A stretch of DNA of 64,000 nucleotides from contig NZ_CP137734.1 in the NCBI RefSeq assembly GCF_033406955.1, positions 7,502,001-7,566,000 on the forward strand, given 5' to 3'. Both the position numbers and the translations under genes were made by a program. The notes beneath the pieces are model-generated. The model was not told the DNA's origin. It ran no database searches and saw only the letters and a program-made list of their open reading frames with translations. Source of the DNA: Streptomyces violaceoruber (GTDB lineage Bacteria; Actinomycetota; Actinomycetes; Streptomycetales; Streptomycetaceae). Numbering within the stretch: position 1 is the first letter of the stretch; each line of letters opens with the position of its first letter. Below, one piece after another: positions 57,339-64,000 of the stretch.

Positions 57339-58595
57339 CTACGGCAGTTCGACCGGTCCGTAACGCGCGTGCGGCTGGCGCCGCATCAGGGCGTCGTACC
57401 GGTCTGCTGCCGAGAAGTGCCAGAACTCGGTCCCGTAGTTCGTGAATCCCGCGCCTTCCATGGCGTTGAGCAGCAGGGTGCGGTGGTGGCGCGCGTGGTC
57501 GCTGAGGTTCGGGGCGTGTGTGAAGCAGGTCCCGTCGCTCTCCTCGGGGGAGGCGTTGACGCGGGTGCCGAGGTCGAGCTCGTGGCCGTCCTGGCAGACG
57601 AGGGTCACGTCCACGGCCGCGCCCGCGGAGTGAGGCGCGATCTCTGGCGGTGACACGTACCGGCTGGCGGCCCGGTGCAGCTGCTCAGGTGTCCAGTCAG
57701 GGTGGGCGGCGGCCAGCTCGTCGCGGTACTCGGTGAAGTAGCGTTGCTGGAGGGCCAGCGGCCGGTAGCCCTCGATGAATAGAAGGTCGGTGCCGGCGGG
57801 CAGGAGCGAGCGGGCGTGCTTCAACCGGGCCAGGACGCCGTCACGGACGTGGGCGAACGCACCTAGAGGGTCTTGCTTGCGGGGGTCGACACGGACGTTG
57901 TGGTCGCGTACGTCGACGAGTGGCTCTCCGCATTCGCGCACGGGGATCGCCGCGACCTGCGGATCGGAGATCAGCACCGGAGGAATCATCGAGTCTTCCT
58001 GTGACGGATTGCGCTGAGGTGGCGAGGCGGGGGCGGCAGCGGTCAGATCGGTCTCGCGTACGATCCGGGCGATGGTGTCCTGCAGCGTGCTGTCGGCCGG
58101 GATCACGGTTTCCAGACCGCCGGGCAGCAGGTCCAGCTCGCGGTACCAGGAGGTGAGGTGGGCGTCGGTGACGTGCGCCAGGTAGGCGGCATCAGCCTTT
58201 GAGGCGTGCCGTATCAGCGTCGCTTCCAGCGGGACGTCCAGGTAGTAGCACCTGGACACGCCGCGGTGGTCCCGTACCAGAGACGTGATCATGTGGCCGT
58301 AGCGGTCGGCGTACAGGATCCCTTCGAGGACGACGTGGAAGCCGGCGTCGAGGGCTGTGCGGGCGATCGTGCTCAGCAGGGCGATGTTGGCGCCTCGCGC
58401 GGTGTCGTGTTCCCTGAGTACGTTCCGGCGGATCACGTCCTGGCCCACGATCGCGATACCGCGGCCGTAGTGATCTCGCAGGCCATGGGCCACGCTCGAC
58501 TTGCCGGACGCCGAGTTGCCGCGGATTACTACGAGGCGGGTGTCTGGACGCCCGGTCGCTGTCGCAGTGGGCACGCGACTGGCTGCGCTGGTCAT
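57339..58595 (-). CDS. P-loop kinase fused to VanX-like D-Ala-D-Ala dipeptidase
   Basis: ATG 58595 overlaps the triple-Nudix stop (ATGA). One continuous frame gives 418 residues. Residues 20-185 are a P-loop kinase of the zeta-toxin/AAA type: GNSASGKSS (26-34), GQDVIRRNVLREHD, VVLEGILYADRYGH. Residues 203-418 are an M15D dipeptidase: FIEGYRP, APHSAGAAVDVTL (zinc His322, Asp329) and EFWHFS (catalytic Glu390, zinc His393). ATG 57989 has its own AGGAAG, so the dipeptidase could also be made alone. Fusion or translational coupling is open; all key residues are present. The frame open to 59744 is shadow. Confidence 0.8.
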   Translation of the reverse strand: MTSAASRVPTATATGRPDTRLVVIRGNSASGKSSVAHGLRDHYGRGIAIVGQDVIRRNVLREHDTARGANIALLSTIARTALDAGFHVVLEGILYADRYGHMITSLVRDHRGVSRCYYLDVPLEATLIRHASKADAAYLAHVTDAHLTSWYRELDLLPGGLETVIPADSTLQDTIARIVRETDLTAAAPASPPQRNPSQEDSMIPPVLISDPQVAAIPVRECGEPLVDVRDHNVRVDPRKQDPLGAFAHVRDGVLARLKHARSLLPAGTDLLFIEGYRPLALQQRYFTEYRDELAAAHPDWTPEQLHRAASRYVSPPEIAPHSAGAAVDVTLVCQDGHELDLGTRVNASPEESDGTCFTHAPNLSDHARHHRTLLLNAMEGAGFTNYGTEFWHFSAADRYDALMRRQPHARYGPVELP

Positions 58596-60070
58596 GCGGG
58601 CCAGCCCGTCTCGCTGTACAGCTCGTCGTTCTGGATCTTCTCGATGGCCAGTCGGGTGTAGGGGACGAGGTCGTCGGGAAGGGCGGCGGGATCCCAGAAT
58701 TTCCACTGGGTGCACTTGTCCGGCTCGCGCAGCACCGGCTCGCCGCTCCAGGTACGGGCGCGGAAGAACAGGCCCATGCGGGGCGGGTTCCTGGGCTGAC
58801 CGATGTGGTGGACGACGTGGACGAGTTCGACGTCCTGGCGCTCGATGTGCAACCCGGCTTCCTCCCTCGCCTCCCTGATCAGGCAGTCGATGGCGTTCTC
58901 CTGCTCGCAGTGGCCGGCCAGGACGTGCCAGGTGGACGGCGCGAACGCGGAGTCGGGGTGGCGCAGCCCGAGCAGCACCGTCCCGTCCGGGCGTTCCAGG
59001 TAGAGGTGGACGCCGATGATGTTGGGGACCGTGCCGTGCGGTGGCGCCAGACGCTGTTCCTCGGGCTCGGCCTCGGGTCCGCTCCGCATCGGCGGGTGGC
59101 CGGCGGCGTGGCGCCGTACGAGGTCGCTGGTCGTGTCCGCGATGCGCAGGCGGTGGAGGTCGTCGGGGGCGAACCAGGCGAGCATTACTCCTTCGGTCAG
59201 GTGGAGTTCGCGCGGGTCGCCGTTCCAGCGGCCGGCGTAGATGGCGATGGGTACGGTCGTGCCGTCGTCGTGGGAGGCGTACTCGGTGCCGAACGGGGAC
59301 AGGCTGGCGATCTCGAGGCCGGCTTCCTCGGCCAGTTCGCGCCGCACGGTGTGTTCCAGGGTGGCGTCCTGGGGCTCTCGGCCGCCCCCGAGCAGGGACC
59401 ACATGCCCGGCTCCCAGATCTGTCCGGGGAAGTAGTCGCGGAGATGGAGCAGGTACTCGCCGCGGTCGTTGTAGATCAGGGCGGAGGCGTTGGCCGTCTC
59501 GGGTTCGACCTGGAGCGGCAGTTTGAGCAGCTTCTCGCGCAGTGTCGGGGAAGTTACCCGGTCCACGGGACGCCACTCGATGCCGCCGACCTCCTCTTCC
59601 TGCAGCACGACCGACACCTCGGTCGTCCGCAGGCGGAAGAGGAACCGGAGGTCGAAGTGCTGGTGTGCGGGCTCGCCCTTGCCCGGATGGGCGTCGATGT
59701 CGTGGATGTCGATGTCCAGCGGCACGGTCTCGTAGCCCGGCCACGGCGTGACGGCCCGAGCCGGGATCCCGGTCTCCTCGTGCAGTTCGCGGATGGCCGC
59801 CGCTGCCAGGGAGTCGTCGGTGGGCTCAGTGTGTCCGCCGGGGACGAGGACCTTCCCGCTAGCCAGGTGCAGCACGTGCAGGATGCGGCCGAGCTGGTCG
59901 ACGACGATCGCGCCGCAGGTGACGTGCCCGGTGAAGGTCGAGCGGCTGGCGATGTCCTCGCCAGGCCGGTCGAGGGCATCCAGGAGGACGCTGAGCTGCT
60001 CGCGCTCGTGAGGGTGACGGGCGAGGTAGGTATCGACGGTGGTGCGGATGTGGTGGTGCGACAACGACAT
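58592..60070 (-). CDS. Triple tandem Nudix protein
   Basis: ATG 60070; 492 residues with three Nudix domains. Box 1: LVPGGHTEPTDDSLAAAA then RELHEETGI (residues 76-102). Box 2: LLGGGREPQDATLEHTVR then RELAEEAGL (227-252). Box 3: LAGHCEQENAIDCLI then REAREEAGL (384-407). The RE-x-x-EE cores are all intact, so each may be active, though box 1 and box 2 have Asp near the usual first Glu. The order and lengths show two duplications. It is coupled to the kinase-dipeptidase gene. Confidence 0.87.
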   Translation of the reverse strand: MSLSHHHIRTTVDTYLARHPHEREQLSVLLDALDRPGEDIASRSTFTGHVTCGAIVVDQLGRILHVLHLASGKVLVPGGHTEPTDDSLAAAAIRELHEETGIPARAVTPWPGYETVPLDIDIHDIDAHPGKGEPAHQHFDLRFLFRLRTTEVSVVLQEEEVGGIEWRPVDRVTSPTLREKLLKLPLQVEPETANASALIYNDRGEYLLHLRDYFPGQIWEPGMWSLLGGGREPQDATLEHTVRRELAEEAGLEIASLSPFGTEYASHDDGTTVPIAIYAGRWNGDPRELHLTEGVMLAWFAPDDLHRLRIADTTSDLVRRHAAGHPPMRSGPEAEPEEQRLAPPHGTVPNIIGVHLYLERPDGTVLLGLRHPDSAFAPSTWHVLAGHCEQENAIDCLIREAREEAGLHIERQDVELVHVVHHIGQPRNPPRMGLFFRARTWSGEPVLREPDKCTQWKFWDPAALPDDLVPYTRLAIEKIQNDELYSETGWPA

Positions 60071-60164
60071 GGGGACTACCTCGCAGGGACGTGGGGCGGA
60101 GGGAGCATCGGGAACGGGCTGGTGTCTCTGTCCGGCGGACCGGTGGCCCGGCCCGGCCCGGCGA

Positions 60165-62105
60165 TCAGGGGGCGTCGCCGCTCATCCGGCGCTGCAGCTC
60201 CCACAGGGACCGGAACAGCCCTGGCTGCTGTGTGAGCTGGGCGTAGGTGCCCTCCTGGACGATCTGCCCTTGGTCCAGGACTACGATCCGGTCGGCGACG
60301 GCCACGTTGGTGAGGCGGTGCGTGATCAGCAGGATGGCGCGGTCCTTGGCCAGTTCGCGTAGGCCGGCGAAGATCCGGTGCTCGGCGCGGGCGTCGAGGG
60401 CGGCCGTGGGTTCGTCCATCACCAGCAGCGCTGCCCGCCGATGGAACGCGCGGGTGAGGACCAGGCGCTGCCACTGCCCGCCGGAGAGCTGCTGTCCTCC
60501 GAACCACTCGCTGGTCAGGAGGGTGTTGAGGCCCGAGCGGAGATGGGGAAGCATCTCCGCGGCGCCGGACGCCTCGCACGCGGCGAGCAGGGCGGCGTCG
60601 CTGGTGTCGCCCTGCCTGAAGGTGATGTTGTCGCGCATCGTCAGCGGCAGGTAGGTGAACTTCTGCGGCACCAGCGCGACGTGCTCCCACGCCCCCCACG
60701 GGTCCAGGTCCGCAGTGGAGGCGTGGTCCCAGGCCACGTCGCCCTCGGTGGGCAGCAGCAACCCGCACAGCAGACGTGAGAGGGTCGTCTTCCCGGAGCC
60801 GTTCTCACCGACCAGCGCCACGATCTCGCCACGCTTCACATGGAGGGAGACGTTGCTCAGGCTGTCCTTGGGGGCGCCGTCATAGCGGTAGGTGACGTCA
60901 CGGACCTCGAAGCGCTCCGGGGCCGCGGGGAGCGACGCGGTCCCGCGTGAGTCGGTCATGGCCTGGCCGTGAGCGTTGTCGAGGAAGTTCTGCCAGTCCT
61001 GCACGTACCAGCCGGTGCGTACCAGGCGGGCCCCGCCGTTGATGATGCCGCGCACTGAGCCGGTGGCGGTCTGAAGGGCGAAGACGGCGCCGCCGCCGGC
61101 CGCCAGGCTCATCCGCCCGGAGGCCAGGAGCCACAACAGCGCCGCCCACACCGCGGCCGAGGCGATCCCGCCGGCCACGGCTCCGGCCAGCCCCATCCAC
61201 GCACCGGTGTTCGCGGCCTTGCGCTCGGCGGCGTTGACCGAGGCGGCCAGCCGCCGGTACCGCCCGATCAGGAAGGGGCCGGCGAGGCAGGCACGCATCT
61301 CCTCACTGGACTCCTGATAGGCCATGTGCCAGCGGAGTTTGCTCAGCATCCGGCGCCGCCCGGAGGTCTCCAGCCCGGCGAGGTAGAGCACCCGTGCGGA
61401 GCGCACGTACGCGGCGGCCTGCGGCAGGCACGCGAGGAAGAGCAGGGGGAGGAGCAGGGGATGCAGGACGGTCAGGACGGTGGCGCCGGCCGCCAGCGTG
61501 GCGGTGGCCGCCAGCACGTCCTGCGCTTCTTCGACGAGGTCGGGAGTGACCTGGGCGCCGCGGTCGGCGATGTCGTAGGCGTCGTTGTAGCCGGGCTTGT
61601 TGTTGGCGGCCAGTTCCGCGCCGAGCGCGGCCTCGATCATCGTCAGCTCCGCCGCCCGGCCGAGCACCGGACGCAGACGCCCGGTGAGCCAGACGACGGC
61701 GATGCCCATCAGCGCGCGCAGGCCGGCGGCGGCGGCGATCACGGCGAGCTGCGGGGCGGCGTCCCACAGCCGCTCGGTGATGTCGCCCGAGGAGACCAGC
61801 GCGGTGATCGTGCCCGTGACGGCCAGGAGGCCGAGGGCCGCGAGGACACCCGTCCCGATCTGGCACATCAACAGGCCGACGGTCGCGCCGCGGTCCACGC
61901 GCCAGGCCATCCGCACCGAGCGCCGCACCAGCGAGGGCAGGCGCCGCGCCATGGTGCGGGAGGTCAACAGGGACCCGGCCCGGAGCCTCGACTCGTCGCG
62001 GTAGAGGTATTCCTCTGCTCGAACACCGGCGTCCTGATGTTCGCCGTCCGGCGCGGTCCCCTTGGGTGGTTGTGGCGGCTGGTCCTGTGTAATGGCCGAG
62101 GTCAT
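60165..62105 (-). CDS. ABC exporter, half-transporter
   Basis: ATG 62105 with GGGGGA just upstream gives 646 residues; the frame to 62333 lacks support. Residues 60-350 form the six-helix transmembrane domain (TVGLLMCQIGTGVLAALGLL, LHPLLLPLLFLACLPQAAAY, GLAGAVAGGIASAAVWAALL). The nucleotide-binding domain spans 400-640 with Walker A GENGSGKTT, signature LSGGQWQRL, Walker B LLVMDEPTA and H-loop LITHRL. No peptidase domain is present. Transporters of this build export RiPPs or small peptides; the neighbours (methyltransferase of FxLD type) support that. Confidence 0.88.
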   Translation of the reverse strand: MTSAITQDQPPQPPKGTAPDGEHQDAGVRAEEYLYRDESRLRAGSLLTSRTMARRLPSLVRRSVRMAWRVDRGATVGLLMCQIGTGVLAALGLLAVTGTITALVSSGDITERLWDAAPQLAVIAAAAGLRALMGIAVVWLTGRLRPVLGRAAELTMIEAALGAELAANNKPGYNDAYDIADRGAQVTPDLVEEAQDVLAATATLAAGATVLTVLHPLLLPLLFLACLPQAAAYVRSARVLYLAGLETSGRRRMLSKLRWHMAYQESSEEMRACLAGPFLIGRYRRLAASVNAAERKAANTGAWMGLAGAVAGGIASAAVWAALLWLLASGRMSLAAGGGAVFALQTATGSVRGIINGGARLVRTGWYVQDWQNFLDNAHGQAMTDSRGTASLPAAPERFEVRDVTYRYDGAPKDSLSNVSLHVKRGEIVALVGENGSGKTTLSRLLCGLLLPTEGDVAWDHASTADLDPWGAWEHVALVPQKFTYLPLTMRDNITFRQGDTSDAALLAACEASGAAEMLPHLRSGLNTLLTSEWFGGQQLSGGQWQRLVLTRAFHRRAALLVMDEPTAALDARAEHRIFAGLRELAKDRAILLITHRLTNVAVADRIVVLDQGQIVQEGTYAQLTQQPGLFRSLWELQRRMSGDAP

Positions 62106-62339
62106 CGTTCCCCCTGGGACGGTCGCTGCGGCAAGGTCGTGAGGTCTAACGACGCGGTTGCGATATCGAACACACGTCATTCGGTCGTGCTGGAAAGCCC
62201 GTGATTCCCTGCGTCCGTGGAACCTGCAGGCGTCCTGTCCCTGGTCTGGCTTGGAGCGGCTGCGGGCAGGAAATGGCCGAAACGCCGACACCGCCACACC
62301 ACGTGGGCAGTACGCCTCGGCAGAGAAGGTCACCCCCTC

Positions 62340-63452
62340 CTAACCGGTATGGGAATCGGCCTGCAGCAGCTTTTCCAGCTCCCTCTCGGCGTGGCCGACC
62401 GCGGCCGTCAGGGCCTCGTGGTCGTGGGCGGACAGAGCGCCGGCTCCCAGTCCGGCCGCGGCGATCACCGCGGTCAGCGCTCCGGTCGCCTGCTCGGCCA
62501 GGGCTGACGCGGCGACGGGGTGGTGCAGAGTCTCTCGTGCGGCGTAGGCGTCGAGTCGGGCGACGCTGACGAGGGAGTCGAGTATCCGGGCATGATGGCG
62601 GCCGGCGCGGTCCACTTCCAGGGCCGACAGGCCCGTTCGGGCCTGGAAGACGGCGGTCGGCGGATCGGGATGGGCAAGGAGCTGGACGGCTTCCTCCACT
62701 GTGCGGTCGAGATCGTCTCCGGGGACGGGGGCCTCGGCGGGCCAGCAGTGCGCGTGCAGGAGGAGCGCGACGGCTTTTTCCCAGGGCTCGGTGGGCTGAG
62801 TGGTGTCGATCAAGTCGCGGGCCTGCTGGTCCAGCCCCTGCTCCATCAGGGCCATGATCTTGATCTGGCGACCATCGAGGAGGCGGTTGCCGATGCCGCG
62901 GTGCCGGGCCATGGCGTCGGCGGCCTCGGTCCACCGCCCGATCTGGGCGAGGGCGCGGGCCCCATCCACGAGCAGCGTGACGTACAGCTCCTGGCATACC
63001 GTGCGGTGGTCCTCGTCTGTGCCGGTCAGGGTCGAGAGGTCGACGGTGCGGCCGTCGATGTCGGTCTTGTTGCGGTGTCGGGCTGCGTCGTTGAGGCAGT
63101 GCAACAAGCTGTAGGCGAGTTCGCCGTGGCCGGCGCGGGTCTGCAGCCGGGCGAGGTTGACCAGTGGCATCAGTGACATGACGGCGACCCGTCCGCTGAG
63201 GCGTCCGGCGTTGGCGAAGACCTGGTGCTGGCGCCAGCACAGATCCTCGGCCAGGTCGAGCAGGCCGACGTCGGAGGCGATGAGAGCCGCGTAGTTGAGG
63301 ACCCCGCAGGCGCGGGCCACCAGGTCGTGGTGGCCCGCACCTGCGGGCGCGACGGTCAGCCCGGTGAGGTGGTTGATGCGCTCCTCCAGGGGGAGCGCGG
63401 GCGCCTTGGTGCGGCGGACCAGGGGGATGCGGCTGGCTATCGCGGGGATCAT
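62340..63452 (-). CDS. Helical-repeat (TPR-like) protein, 370 aa
   Basis: ATG 63452, four bases after the methyltransferase stop, so cotranslated. It is all-helical with repeated antiparallel pairs: LVARACGVLNYAALIASDVG, VFANAGRLSGRVAVMSLMPL, LVDGARALAQIGRWTEAADA and IKIMALMEQGLDQQARDLID. This resembles TPR-type sensor proteins that accompany regulatory or RiPP genes. No DNA-binding domain is seen. Likely a scaffold or partner of the methyltransferase. Confidence 0.7.
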   Translation of the reverse strand: MIPAIASRIPLVRRTKAPALPLEERINHLTGLTVAPAGAGHHDLVARACGVLNYAALIASDVGLLDLAEDLCWRQHQVFANAGRLSGRVAVMSLMPLVNLARLQTRAGHGELAYSLLHCLNDAARHRNKTDIDGRTVDLSTLTGTDEDHRTVCQELYVTLLVDGARALAQIGRWTEAADAMARHRGIGNRLLDGRQIKIMALMEQGLDQQARDLIDTTQPTEPWEKAVALLLHAHCWPAEAPVPGDDLDRTVEEAVQLLAHPDPPTAVFQARTGLSALEVDRAGRHHARILDSLVSVARLDAYAARETLHHPVAASALAEQATGALTAVIAAAGLGAGALSAHDHEALTAAVGHAERELEKLLQADSHTG

Positions 63453-63456
63453 CGGC

Positions 63457-64000
63457 TCAGCCCTTGCGCGCCCAGTCGACGACCAGTCGGCTGTATGGCT
63501 TGTCGACGACGAAGCGCGGGTCGTTGGTCGTCAGCCGTTCGCGCGAGTCGGCGACGGCCATCCGGAAGCCCGGCTCGGGGGCGTCGTTGCCGCCGGTCGC
63601 GTCCCAGGCGCGGATCTCGCTCACCACGCGCTCGGCGAGGTCGGCGCCGCCCTCGCCGTGGCCGATCACGCCGACCTCCCAGTACCGGCCCTTGTCGTCC
63701 TCGCCTTCGCGGATGGTCAGGTACGCGAGCGACCCGGCGTCGAGGGCGGCCATGGAGCCCCACCCGAAGTGCGGGGTGAATCCGGGGCGCTGGCCCGGCA
63801 GGCGGGACAGTCCGTTGGGGAGCACGCAGGCCAGGTACAGGTACAGCCACTCCCAGGCGGAGCCCTGGCGGAACTTCACCCCGGTGTAAATCTTGGTCTG
63901 CTGCTGGTCCAGGACGGTGCGCAGGGCGTCGCGGTCGACGTCCTGCTCGCTGAACGTCTCCAGGCGCACGTTGCCCTCGCCGGCCATCGGCACCAGCGTG
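63457..64000 (-). CDS. C-terminus of a methyltransferase of FxLD/lanthipeptide type (partial)
   Basis: The frame enters from the right edge and ends at 63457, giving 181 residues. It reads GNVRLETFSEQDVDRDALRT, FRQGSAWEWLYLYLACVLPN, GWGSMAALDAGSLAYLTIRE, GRYWEVGVIGHGEGGADLAE and DPRFVVDKPYSRLVVDWARK. I recall this end from protein-L-isoaspartate-type methyltransferases of FxLD-type RiPP clusters; the catalytic domain would lie outside the window. It is first of the visible operon. Assignment is from memory and moderate. Confidence 0.6.
   Translation of the reverse strand, partial: TLVPMAGEGNVRLETFSEQDVDRDALRTVLDQQQTKIYTGVKFRQGSAWEWLYLYLACVLPNGLSRLPGQRPGFTPHFGWGSMAALDAGSLAYLTIREGEDDKGRYWEVGVIGHGEGGADLAERVVSEIRAWDATGGNDAPEPGFRMAVADSRERLTTNDPRFVVDKPYSRLVVDWARKG

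Noticed and set aside
57339..59744. 801-residue minus-strand frame spanning kinase, dipeptidase and part of the triple Nudix gene
   Set aside because: The first 380 codons are Arg/Pro-rich nonsense antiphase to the Nudix gene. Only the part from ATG 58595 has motifs and a coupled start.
1..64000. tRNA, rRNA or tmRNA genes as integration sites
   Set aside because: No clover-leaf-like or conserved rRNA sequence was noticed on either strand by reading; a covariance-model scan would be needed to exclude a tRNA fragment.

Overview
The window is high-GC DNA with strong G/C third-position bias, frequent GTG/TTG starts, stop-start overlaps (ATGA, GTGA, TTGA), a WhiB-type protein and gene families typical of actinomycete conjugative elements. 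A Streptomyces-like actinomycete is the best reading. No rRNA, tRNA, housekeeping operon, intact insertion sequence or CRISPR array was seen. The gene content (type IV secretion parts, relaxase with MobC-like partner, iteron-like repeats, DUF317 proteins, orphan methyltransferase, gene remnants) fits a large plasmid, an integrative element or a plasmid-like chromosome arm, not core chromosome.

Layout. (1) 1-15.1 kb, minus strand: one long operon reading leftward from a cell-wall hydrolase (15114) through a pilin-like membrane protein, a VirB8-like protein, a TrbL/VirB6-like membrane protein, an SCO6880-type protein and a VirB4-like ATPase, then small unknown proteins, a lipoprotein and a family-2 glycosyltransferase. 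(2) 15.4-15.5 kb: two mirror-image promoters of the same type fire in opposite directions. (3) 15.6-21.1 kb, plus strand: DNA methyltransferase, DUF4913 protein, RelE-like protein, a secreted SH3-like protein and small helical proteins. (4) 21.1-27.0 kb: tightly overlapping genes for two winged-helix regulators, two MFS exporters, an ATP-grasp ligase and a HAD protein that is truncated at a junction near 26985.

(5) 27.1-39.0 kb: a redox/detoxification island made of an MmyB-like XRE regulator, an MFS exporter, a carboxymuconolactone decarboxylase-like protein, three short-chain dehydrogenases, two aldo-keto reductases, an ABM-type monooxygenase, a secreted beta-propeller protein, an FAD monooxygenase and a broken LysR gene. 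A 20-bp palindrome lies over the regulator's own promoter and recurs ahead of three transcription units, each time inside the same 65-bp module. (6) 39.3-40.8 kb: a three-copy palindrome array, then an abortive-infection gene bracketed by 23-bp direct repeats. (7) 40.8-51.0 kb: DUF317 proteins, a lipoprotein, the relaxase/MobC pair, a conserved membrane protein, a WhiB protein with an added C-terminal region, a zinc-finger-like protein and a winged-helix, replication-initiator-like protein whose gene contains tandem 23-bp repeats.

(8) 51-54 kb: a regulatory intergenic region, a second XRE/MmyB-like regulator and an unknown protein. (9) 54.4-55.1 kb: fused gene remnants (radical-SAM-like plus MurC C-terminus). 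(10) 55.1-64 kb, minus strand: an unusual operon holding five Nudix domains in three proteins (one fused to a SAM methyltransferase, one a triple tandem), an ASCH protein, a P-loop kinase fused to a VanX-like dipeptidase, an ABC exporter, a helical-repeat protein and the C-terminus of a methyltransferase resembling those of FxLD-type RiPP systems, which runs off the right edge. This operon and the palindrome-controlled redox island are the best candidates for undescribed systems. All functional statements rest on reading the sequence and on recalled families; no database search was run.
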